The translations under genes and the position numbers were made by a program. A DNA stretch of 5,840 bases from an uncultured Porphyromonas sp. GTDB taxonomy: Bacteria; Bacteroidota; Bacteroidia; Bacteroidales; Porphyromonadaceae. Below the pieces are notes generated by a model. It saw only the letters and a program-made list of their open reading frames with translations. It was not told where the DNA came from and did not search any database. Positions 1-5,840 of this stretch are shown piece by piece. Where the stretch lies: positions 1-5,840 of the forward strand of contig CAMPUN010000090.1 in NCBI GenBank assembly GCA_946997275.1. The letters are read 5' to 3'. The first letter of the stretch is position 1; every line of letters starts with the position of its first letter.

Positions 1-98
1 CAGTAGGCTATTTAGAAATTCCTCCCGAAGAATCAGAGGTTAGAGGAGCCGAGCTGCCCTGGGGAGTATCGCTCTCGTCACCCTCCGTATATGTACCC

Positions 99-140
99 AA
101 AAACAACAAAACGGGTGCACGTCACACTCGACATGTACCC
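99..140 (-). terminator. Intrinsic terminator (distal hairpin) for the patatin operon
   Basis: On the minus strand, GGGTACATGTC (140-130) pairs with GACGTGCACCC (123-113) around the 6-base loop GAGTGT. The 11-position stem has one A-C mismatch and one G-U wobble. It is followed almost at once by the T-rich tract TTTTGTTGTTTTT (111-99). It lies about 60 bases past the patatin stop codon, in the correct orientation only for minus-strand transcripts. This is the expected form of a Rho-independent terminator; its efficiency is not known. Confidence 0.72.
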
Positions 141-149
141 GAGAAGGGC

Positions 150-174
150 AAAACGGGTGCACGTCGTACCCGTT
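150..174 (-). terminator. Proximal hairpin, possible weak terminator
   Basis: In repeat copy 2, the minus strand reads AACGGGTACG, ACG, TGCACCCGTT (174-152). This gives a 10-position stem with one A-C mismatch and one G-U wobble, closed by a 3-base loop. Only four T residues follow (153-150, two of them in the stem), so termination would be weak. It may act together with the stronger distal hairpin, or protect the 3' end of the mRNA. Confidence 0.45.
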
Positions 175-201
175 ACGTAGTACATAGGGCTAGGAGATCT
201 G

Positions 202-2667
202 TCAGAAAGCGTAGCCGAGGCTAAAGAAGAAGCGTGAGGCACGTAGGACGTTTGACCGACTGAAGGAGAGCTTGATAGGGCCTATCAGGGAGTTATAGTC
301 TAGGTCTATGCCTGCTCCGTAGAGGAGGTCGCTATCCCGCATATTGGGTCCCTGGATATCCATGCCAACACTGAAGTGAGGGGTGATGTAGAGATTCTTG
401 ATCGGAGTGTACTGCACGCCTAGATAGAGTGCTGCGAGGTTGTTGACAGGGTACTCTCTGTATCGTAGTCCTGAGAAGATGGTCTGATTCTCCACGCCTA
501 GATTGGCAAAGCCCCCGAGGTGAAACTTCTGACTCAAGAAGAGGTAACTGTCGTAGTGAAAGCTCTCCCGCCAAGGCTTGCCGAGGTCTAAGTTGACCCC
601 GCCGAAGAGGCGACCATGTAGTGCTACCCTCCGGCCCAGTGGAGCGACTACATGCTCATAGATCGAGAGATGTAGTAGAGGCCCCTGTTGGGGGGATAAA
701 CTTTCCTCGGGATTGAGCATATTGTGAATCTGCTTCTGGCTCTCCGTGGCATCCTCAGAAAGTGGGGAGAGTGCGTAGGAGTTCTTTAGCGTCAGCTCAG
801 CTGTTAGGGCGAGGTGGTTACCTCGTGTAGCAAAAGCCTTCCGATTCAAGCTGTTTTGCTGGTAAGCTAGATTCATCGTCCAGGTGCCGTGGCGGTAGCT
901 TAGCTTAGGAGGGCGGTTGGCCTGCATCAGCTGGTTGAACTGATTCATAGGCACCCAGTCAGACGAGGCTGCTTGTGCTGATTCCTTCACCTCTTGGTCA
1001 AAAGGTGGACGTGGTTGCCACACATACATAGAGCCGTACTGGATGCCGAGCGTTACCTGAGACTGTGGCGACAAGGTGTAGCCCATCTTTAGGCCACTGG
1101 CGAGGGACGCCTGGTAGAAGGTGGCCTCCGTCTGGTCCTCTATTTGTGAAAGGTAACGCAGATGAATGTTGTCACAGCGGTCTAGGCGGAGGGAGATGTA
1201 AGGGCTGAGCCAGTAGGAGTAGCCGTTGTCGAGCCACTTGTAGTAGCTAGCGCGTAGCTTAGGGAGCTGAGATATGGCGAGCTTGGCGGAGAGTCGCGAG
1301 TTGGGGAGGAGCAGATCTCTGAGTGAAGTGTTGAGGATGATGTTTGCCGACTCGTAGGGATCGTAGTAAGCTCCTAGTCGGAGGAGGGCTTGAGGCTTTT
1401 TCTTGATAAAGAAGTGTATCGTGTTGACCTCATGGTCTCCTCTCGTCGAGTCTGCCTCATAGGTGTAGTAGACTTGCGCATAGCGGTTGTAGCCCATCAG
1501 CATCTCAATGCGCTGCTGGAGGAGCTCCACGGAGTCTAGGATAGAGAGATCGTCGCCGATCACACTTTGTATAAACTTTGTCTCAGACTCCTCTAGGGGG
1601 CTTCCCCACTGATCTGAGACTTTGACCTGCTGGATCGGTATAGAGACTTGAGCGGGCTGTCGCCTCTGATAAGTAATGCCCTGGGCGACTTGCCGAGCCT
1701 TGAGGGCGATGAGCTGTGGCAAGAGCTTGTGCGCCTCGACCTCAGCGAGCGCTATGATCCGCTCACGCTGGCTAAAGTCTGCCGAGGTGTAGTCTTTCAG
1801 TGCTTGGGAGAAGTCTAGCATCACATCTACTTGACTGGCTTGACGCTCCACCTCTTTTTTGGTCAGGAGCGCATAGGACTGCAGGATGACATCAATAGGA
1901 CTATGCTCGAGCTCCTCCACATTTCGCAGTCTAGCTCCGGTATAACTGCCGATGACGAAGTTGGCTCCCATGGAGCGAACCTCCTCGACTGGGAAGTTAC
2001 GATCCAAACCTCCATCGACGAGTAGCTTACCATCGACCACAGCGGGTGCGAAGAAGGCTGGGATCGCTAAGCTGGCGCGTATGGAAAGTGGCATCGATCC
2101 CGAGGTCATCACGCAGGGGCCTCCCGCTCCGACGTCCGAGGCTACAAGCTGGAGCGGTATCGGCATTTGAGCGTAATCGGTGATATGTCGCACGGGGAAG
2201 GTGTAGCGCATCAGAACCTCCATCAGGTACTGCCCCTCGATGATTGAGGAGGGTGGCTTGGGGATGCCTCGGCGCATGGGAAACTCTAGCGCATAAGTTC
2301 CGTAGTCCTCCTTCTCACACATATCCACCTTGTCGTAAGGTAGCCGATTGCTCAGGATGCGTCCCCAGTCCTCCTGACGGACCAGCTCCTTGATCTCCGT
2401 GGCACTATGTCCAGCCGAGTAAAGCCCAGCGACCACAGCTCCCATGGAGGTGCCAGAGATATAGTCGACCTGTATCTGCAGAGAGTCGATCAGCTCGAGG
2501 AGCGCTATATGTGCTAGTCCCTTAGCGCCTCCTCCGCTCAGCACGACGCCACAGCGCATCTTGAGACTATCGCTAGCGTTGTCGCTTTGCCCCAGCATCT
2601 CGATGGGCGTACAGAGAGCGACAAGAGATAGGATCAAGCTGGTGAGGAGGGCCGATGGTTGTTTCAT
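202..2667 (-). CDS. Patatin-like phospholipase fused to POTRA and Omp85-type beta-barrel (type Vd-like)
   Basis: This is a predicted secreted or surface serine lipase/phospholipase of 821 residues. Residues 1-27 form a signal peptide with a hydrophobic core at about 7-20. The patatin domain spans about 38-320. It shows the oxyanion-hole motif SGGGAKG (44-50), the nucleophile motif GTSMG with Ser74, and the catalytic Asp218 in VDGG, so the Ser-Asp dyad is intact. Residues about 345-425 look like one POTRA domain. About 428-821 are rich in alternating beta-strand patterns and end in a terminal Phe (FFFSLGYAF), the expected outer-membrane beta-signal. LGGF at 717-720 may correspond to the conserved loop-6 region of Omp85 barrels. 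In the family, this order (signal, patatin, POTRA, barrel) matches type Vd autotransporters such as PlpD and FplA, in which the barrel carries the lipase to the surface. The ATG start sits directly before the signal peptide. The gene lies 45 bases after the exporter gene and is probably the last of the operon. Substrate and surface exposure are inferred. Confidence 0.93.
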   Translation of the reverse strand: MKQPSALLTSLILSLVALCTPIEMLGQSDNASDSLKMRCGVVLSGGGAKGLAHIALLELIDSLQIQVDYISGTSMGAVVAGLYSAGHSATEIKELVRQEDWGRILSNRLPYDKVDMCEKEDYGTYALEFPMRRGIPKPPSSIIEGQYLMEVLMRYTFPVRHITDYAQMPIPLQLVASDVGAGGPCVMTSGSMPLSIRASLAIPAFFAPAVVDGKLLVDGGLDRNFPVEEVRSMGANFVIGSYTGARLRNVEELEHSPIDVILQSYALLTKKEVERQASQVDVMLDFSQALKDYTSADFSQRERIIALAEVEAHKLLPQLIALKARQVAQGITYQRRQPAQVSIPIQQVKVSDQWGSPLEESETKFIQSVIGDDLSILDSVELLQQRIEMLMGYNRYAQVYYTYEADSTRGDHEVNTIHFFIKKKPQALLRLGAYYDPYESANIILNTSLRDLLLPNSRLSAKLAISQLPKLRASYYKWLDNGYSYWLSPYISLRLDRCDNIHLRYLSQIEDQTEATFYQASLASGLKMGYTLSPQSQVTLGIQYGSMYVWQPRPPFDQEVKESAQAASSDWVPMNQFNQLMQANRPPKLSYRHGTWTMNLAYQQNSLNRKAFATRGNHLALTAELTLKNSYALSPLSEDATESQKQIHNMLNPEESLSPQQGPLLHLSIYEHVVAPLGRRVALHGRLFGGVNLDLGKPWRESFHYDSYLFLSQKFHLGGFANLGVENQTIFSGLRYREYPVNNLAALYLGVQYTPIKNLYITPHFSVGMDIQGPNMRDSDLLYGAGIDLDYNSLIGPIKLSFSRSNVLRASRFFFSLGYAF

Positions 2668-2712
2668 ATGATATGTGGGGTAGCTTTTCTAGACACACGG
2701 AGGGAGGAGCTT

Positions 2713-4569
2713 TTACTCCTTAAACTGTATCTGGTAGAGGTGGGCGTAGATCCCGCCACGCTCGAGTAGCTCCTCGTGGGTGCCCTGCTCGACGATCTGC
2801 CCCTCCTGCATGACGCAGATGAGGTCGGCGTGCATGATCGTGGAAAGGCGGTGGGCGATGACGATGGTGGTGCGGTCGCTGACGAGGCGCTGGATGGCCT
2901 CCTGGACTAGTTGCTCGGAGACATTATCGAGCGCCGAGGTTGCCTCGTCGAGGATGAGGATGGGCGAGTCCTTGAGCAGGGCTCGTGCTATGCTAAGTCG
3001 CTGGCGCTGCCCGCCACTGAGCTTGCTACCGCCGTCGCCAATGTTGTACTCCATCCCCTCGGGGAGCTGATCGATGAACTCAGTCGCATTGGCTGCCTCG
3101 GCAGCGGTGCGTACCTCCTCGTCGCTGACGGGGCGCTCCATGCCGAAGGTGATGTTGTTGCGGATCGTATCGTTGAAGAGGATTGGCGTCTGATTGACGT
3201 ATCCTATCAGGTCGCGCAGGTCGCTCGCCCTGACTTGTCGTATGTCTGTACCGTCGATGGTGATGCGCCCTGAGGTGACGTCGTAAAAGCGTGGCAAGAG
3301 ATCCACGAACGTACTCTTTCCCGCGCCAGAGGCTCCCACGAGTGCGATCATTTGACCTTTAGGTATGGTGAGCGAAAGGTTGCGCAGTACCCACGGCTCT
3401 TGATAGCGGAAGGAGACATCTTCGTAAGAGATGCTCTGGTCAAAGGTGACGGGTAGAGGCTCCGCGGGGTCTGTGATCCGCTCGGGGTACTCGAGGATAG
3501 CCTGTATACGCGTCATGGAGGCTAGCCCCTTTTGGATAGAGTAGGAGGCGCGGCTGAGCTCTTTGGCAGGATTGATGATGCTGTAGAAGATGACGAGGTA
3601 GTAGATAAAGGCGTCGGCCGTGACGCTACTACTGCCGGCGAAGATCAGGTTGCCGCCATACCAGAGGATGATGGCGATGGCGGTGGTGCCGAGGAACTCG
3701 CTCATGGGGTGCGCTAAGCCTTGACGAGCATAGACCCGAGAGACGGTACGCCGATACTGTTCGTTGGCGGAGGTGAAGCGGTGAGAGATCTGTTGCTCCG
3801 CATTGAAAGCCTTGATGATGCGCAGACCCGAGAGGGTCTCCTCGACCATGCTCATGAGTCGTCCCCACTGCGTCTGCCCCTCGAGGCTGTCTCGCTTGAG
3901 GCGCTTGCCTACGACTCCCATGATGTAGCCCGCTATCGGCAGGACGATGAGGACGAAGAGGGTGAGCTCCCAGCTGATCGCAAAGAGCGCCACGAGGTAT
4001 ATGAGGATGAGGATGGGGTTCTTGATGAGGCTCTCTAGGATGCCAATGATGGAGTACTCGATCTCGGCGACATCTCCAGAGAAGCGTGCGAGGAGGTCGC
4101 CTTTGCGCTCTTCGCTAATCAACGAAATTGGTAGCCGAAGGAGCTTGGCATTGAAATCATTGCGTAGATCTCGGACCACGCCTGTACGGATCGGCACGAG
4201 CATATAGATGCCACCGTAGGTGACGCCCACCTTGATGAGCGTCATAACGATGAGGTAGATGCAGAGGAGGAAGAGCGTGCGGGAGGGACCGTACTGCTGA
4301 ATGAGCTGGGAGACGTAGTAGTTGAAGTTGCCCACGATGTAGTCTACAGCTACGCTCCAGTCTGATGGGCGTAACCAGTTGATGCTGTCGAGCGTATGGT
4401 AGACGGGTGTGGTCCGCTCCATGCCGAAGAGGATGCGCAGGATCGGCATGATAAGCGAGAAGGCGAGCAGGTTGAGCAGCGCCGAGAGGATATTGGCGAT
4501 GACGCCACCTGTTATGTAGTGGCGGTAGGGGCGGATGTACTTGCCGAAGAGCTTAAGGAATTGTCTCAC
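2713..4569 (-). CDS. ABC exporter half-transporter, MsbA-like (fused permease and ATPase)
   Basis: This 618-residue inner-membrane protein has the usual length and order of a type IV (MsbA-like) exporter. An N-terminal membrane domain has about six helices (roughly 17-45, 98-125, 172-195, 197-220, 291-311 and 318-336). A C-terminal nucleotide-binding domain spans about 380-615. All ATPase motifs are intact: Walker A GASGAGKST (412-420), Q-loop Gln460, signature LSGGQ (517-521), Walker B ILILDE ending at Glu542, D-loop SALD (545-548) and switch His573. It should work as a dimer, probably a homodimer because no second half-transporter is next to it. The stretch between helices 1 and 2 (about 50-97) is long. 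The start is GTG at 4569: an in-frame TAA lies a few codons upstream, no ATG lies between, and the N-terminus MRQFLKLFGKYIRPYR is the usual cytosolic elbow helix of the family. No Shine-Dalgarno sequence is visible. The gene begins 22 bases after the ABC-F coiled-coil frame ends. The substrate could be lipid A or another lipid, or a drug; it cannot be told from sequence, so no symbol is given. Confidence 0.94.
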   Translation of the reverse strand: MRQFLKLFGKYIRPYRHYITGGVIANILSALLNLLAFSLIMPILRILFGMERTTPVYHTLDSINWLRPSDWSVAVDYIVGNFNYYVSQLIQQYGPSRTLFLLCIYLIVMTLIKVGVTYGGIYMLVPIRTGVVRDLRNDFNAKLLRLPISLISEERKGDLLARFSGDVAEIEYSIIGILESLIKNPILILIYLVALFAISWELTLFVLIVLPIAGYIMGVVGKRLKRDSLEGQTQWGRLMSMVEETLSGLRIIKAFNAEQQISHRFTSANEQYRRTVSRVYARQGLAHPMSEFLGTTAIAIILWYGGNLIFAGSSSVTADAFIYYLVIFYSIINPAKELSRASYSIQKGLASMTRIQAILEYPERITDPAEPLPVTFDQSISYEDVSFRYQEPWVLRNLSLTIPKGQMIALVGASGAGKSTFVDLLPRFYDVTSGRITIDGTDIRQVRASDLRDLIGYVNQTPILFNDTIRNNITFGMERPVSDEEVRTAAEAANATEFIDQLPEGMEYNIGDGGSKLSGGQRQRLSIARALLKDSPILILDEATSALDNVSEQLVQEAIQRLVSDRTTIVIAHRLSTIMHADLICVMQEGQIVEQGTHEELLERGGIYAHLYQIQFKE

Positions 4570-4591
4570 GGGTTGGCTGGCTGACTAATTA

Positions 4592-4904
4592 CTACTGTTG
4601 GATCTCCTCCTCGTACTCCATAAGGGCAAACTCGGCATCCTCCCACTGCTTGGTAACCTCTTGAAGTTGACCATTGACGAGGGTGTACTGCTCGATAAGC
4701 TGAGGGGACGGGGAGGTCTCGATCTTCTTCTCCAGCTCGGTCTGCTGATCATGTAGCTTGGAGACTTGCTCGCCGAGGGTCTCGGCGGTACGACGTAGGG
4801 TGCGCAGTTTCTTTTGCTGCTCTTTCTGCTGCTGATAGTCGAGGGGCTGGGCTTTGGGCTTTGGCTGCTCGCTGTTAACCGTTGGCTGAGGGCTGTTGGT
4901 TGAG
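4592..4904 (-). pseudogene. C-terminal coiled-coil domain of the ABC-F gene, displaced into the +1 frame
   Basis: After the NBD2 frame ends, the frame one base forward encodes a Gln/Pro/Ser-rich linker (NSEQPKPKAQP). It then encodes about 83 residues of charged, heptad-like helix beginning LDYQQQKEQQKKLRTL and ending WEDAEFALMEYEEEIQQ (about 4843-4595). This is what the C-terminal arm of Uup/YheS-type ABC-F proteins looks like: a Lys/Arg/Glu-rich helical hairpin with a Trp near the end. It ends in tandem stops (TAG then TAA, 4594-4589), so the domain has kept its natural end. No ATG start lies within the domain itself; the frame's first ATG, at 4966, is inside NBD2 coding sequence and would give a nonsensical leader. 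I therefore read it as part of the upstream gene, separated by a single-base insertion (or two-base deletion), a sequencing error or, less likely, recoding. It is typed as pseudogene only to flag the broken frame. Confidence 0.75.
4875..4904 (-). other. Probable frameshift site in the ABC-F gene
   Basis: The NBD2 frame runs through codons for EEL and then NQQPSANG before TAA. The coiled-coil frame is +1 relative to it, so one surplus base (or two missing) must lie in or just before this stretch. Both frames give Gln/Pro/Ser/Asn-rich peptide here, so the exact base cannot be fixed. Removing one T of the GGTTAAC at the stop would join ...SANG to NSEQPKPK directly. The DNA has short repeats (CCAAC flanking AGCCCTCAG) but no long homopolymer. 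Confidence 0.7.
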
Positions 4905-5840
4905 CTCTTCGTGGAGGGCGGCGAGGTAGCCTTCGAGGCCGTCCATACACTCGCGTACGGCTCCATGGCTAAAGGAGAAGATGCGGTCTACTAGCCCGGA
5001 GAGAAAGTAGCGGTCGTGCGAGACGACGATGACCGTCCCCGGGAAGGCTGCGATGGCTCGCTTGAGGATCTCTTTGGTTCGAATGTCCAGGTGGTTCGTC
5101 GGCTCATCGAGGATGAGCAGGTTGGCTGGCTCTAGGAGCATCTGCATGATGGCGACACGAGCGCGCTCGCCACCACTGAGCACGCTGATCGGCTTGTCGG
5201 CCACCTCCCCGCCAAAGAGGAAGGCACCCAGCATGTCATTGATATGTAGTCTCATGTCGCCACGCGCCAAGCTGTCGATGGCATCACGGATAGTCTGATT
5301 AGCGGGTAGCTCCTGCGCTCTATTCTGAGAGAAGTATGCGATCTCTACGCCGTGTCCTATCTGGAGCTTGCCGGTGTACTCCTCTTGTACCATGATACAG
5401 CGCATGAGGGTTGACTTACCAGAGCCGTTCTTCCCAACGAAGGCGACCTTTTCGCCACGCTTGATGGTCATCGATACGTCGCGTAGCACGGAGAGGGAGC
5501 CGTAGCTCTTGTCTAGGTCCTCGATGATGACGGGATAGTCGCCACTGCGCCCTGCCATCGGGAAGGCAAAGTTGATGTGCCGTGTGTCTATCTCGTCGAG
5601 CTCGATCTCCTCGATCTTGTCTAGCTGCTTAAGACGGCTCTGGACCTGTGCGCTCTTCGTCGGCTTATAGCGAAATCGCTCGACGAAGGACTCGATGTCT
5701 TGGATCTTCTTTTGCTGATTCTCGTAAGCCCGCTTCTGCTGCTCCAGACGCTCCTCACGCAGGGTGACGTAGTGACTGTAGGAAGTCTTGTAGTCGTAGA
5801 TGCGTCCCAGCTCAATCTCAATGGTGCGGTTGGTCACGTT
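4875..5840 (-). CDS. ABC-F family ATPase, linker and NBD2 (5' end outside window; frame ends early)
   Basis: This is the 3' part of an ABC-F protein, a cytosolic ATPase class with no membrane domain that acts on the ribosome (EttA, Uup and YheS types). The frame is open to the window edge and reads NVTNRTIEIE there. This resembles the end of NBD1 just after its His switch, so NBD1 lies outside and a start at the GTG at 5837 would be an artefact. Counting that GTG as residue 1, a charged helical inter-domain linker (the tRNA-interacting arm) spans about 18-85. NBD2 follows: Walker A GKNGSGKST (135-143), signature LSGGE (220-224), Walker B LLILDEP with Asp244 and Glu245, then PTNHLD, and the switch His274 in VVSHDRYF. 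All are intact. The frame stops with TAA at 4877-4875, soon after the NBD ends (LAALHEEL). The usual C-terminal coiled coil is absent from this frame but present in the next one, so the whole gene probably spans 4592-5840 with a frame break. The exact ABC-F subfamily is not decided. Confidence 0.9.
   Translation of the reverse strand, partial: NVTNRTIEIELGRIYDYKTSYSHYVTLREERLEQQKRAYENQQKKIQDIESFVERFRYKPTKSAQVQSRLKQLDKIEEIELDEIDTRHINFAFPMAGRSGDYPVIIEDLDKSYGSLSVLRDVSMTIKRGEKVAFVGKNGSGKSTLMRCIMVQEEYTGKLQIGHGVEIAYFSQNRAQELPANQTIRDAIDSLARGDMRLHINDMLGAFLFGGEVADKPISVLSGGERARVAIMQMLLEPANLLILDEPTNHLDIRTKEILKRAIAAFPGTVIVVSHDRYFLSGLVDRIFSFSHGAVRECMDGLEGYLAALHEELNQQPSANG

Larger units (their letters stand above)
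91..174. repeat. 42-bp imperfect tandem repeat, two copies
   Basis: Copy 1 is 91-132 and copy 2 is 133-174. Both begin ATGTACCC and both contain the identical 17-mer CAAAACGGGTGCACGTC (107-123 and 149-165), exactly 42 bases apart. The 10 bases or so between these blocks and the last 9 bases of each unit differ. The unit lies downstream of the patatin gene, and on the minus strand both copies form hairpins. Its layout suggests duplication of a terminator-like element. Whether it is dispersed elsewhere in the genome cannot be seen here. Confidence 0.85.

Noticed and set aside
1435..1443. RGD tripeptide at residues 409-411 of the patatin-barrel protein, as a possible integrin-binding motif
   Set aside because: It falls in the POTRA-like segment, which is expected to face the periplasm. 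A tripeptide match is readily explained by chance.
2607..2667. Lipoprotein signal in the patatin protein (Cys at residue 19)
   Set aside because: The residues before the Cys are Val-Ala-Leu. A lipobox needs a small residue (Gly, Ala or Ser) just before the Cys, and a barrel-anchored protein would not need a lipid anchor.
2911..3273. Plus-strand open frame of 120 codons opposite the exporter ATPase domain
   Set aside because: It lies wholly antisense to strongly conserved ABC motifs, has no recognisable domain, and its composition is what the reverse complement of the coding strand predicts.
3721..4038. Plus-strand open frame of 105 codons, rich in Asp and Glu, opposite the exporter membrane domain
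   Set aside because: The acidic composition mirrors antisense reading of codons for hydrophobic and basic residues in the real gene. There is no start context and no domain.
4845..4862. Tandem 7-base AAAGCCC repeat (minus strand) in the ABC-F linker as a phase-variation switch
   Set aside because: Seven-base slippage would shift the frame, but the repeat lies downstream of the TAA at 4875, so it cannot explain or cure the break seen here.
4585..4950. Minus-strand Pro/Ser/Arg-rich open frame overlapping the ABC-F tail
   Set aside because: It is the third frame of the same strand and has low-complexity content, while the neighbouring frame gives a proper ABC-F coiled coil.

Overview
The window reads as a chromosomal stretch of a Gram-negative Bacteroidota, most likely order Bacteroidales and plausibly Porphyromonas. 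This is inferred from three things: a patatin fused to an outer-membrane barrel, no Shine-Dalgarno sequences in front of the two visible starts, and moderately high GC for the phylum. The genus is a judgement from overall look, not a database result. All three recognisable genes lie on the minus strand and are transcribed from the right edge towards the left. They are tightly packed and look like one operon.

In transcription order: (1) 5840-4592, the 3' two thirds of an ABC-F family ATPase gene, a cytosolic ribosome-associated type rather than a transporter. Its 5' end, including NBD1, lies beyond the window. Its reading frame breaks near 4878-4904: the NBD2 frame stops at 4875, while the expected C-terminal coiled coil continues intact in the +1 frame to 4592. 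(2) 4569-2713, an MsbA-type ABC exporter half-transporter, complete, with a GTG start. (3) 2667-202, an 821-residue patatin-like phospholipase with a signal peptide, a POTRA-like segment and a C-terminal Omp85-type beta-barrel, the architecture of type Vd secretion. The gaps between genes are 22 and 45 bases, with no terminator or promoter recognised in them.

The leftmost 201 bases are non-coding as far as can be supported. They hold a 42-bp tandem repeat (91-174) which, read on the minus strand, folds into two successive hairpins. The distal one is followed by a T-rich tract and is a good intrinsic terminator for the three-gene unit. Nothing can be supported in 1-90.

Functionally, genes 2 and 3 both point to the cell envelope (export across the inner membrane, and a lipase displayed at or released from the outer membrane). 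The ABC-F gene is a translation factor and may be only an incidental neighbour. I see no mobile element, CRISPR array, tRNA or rRNA, and no clear novel multi-gene system. The two points most worth checking are the ABC-F frame break and the repeat/terminator module.
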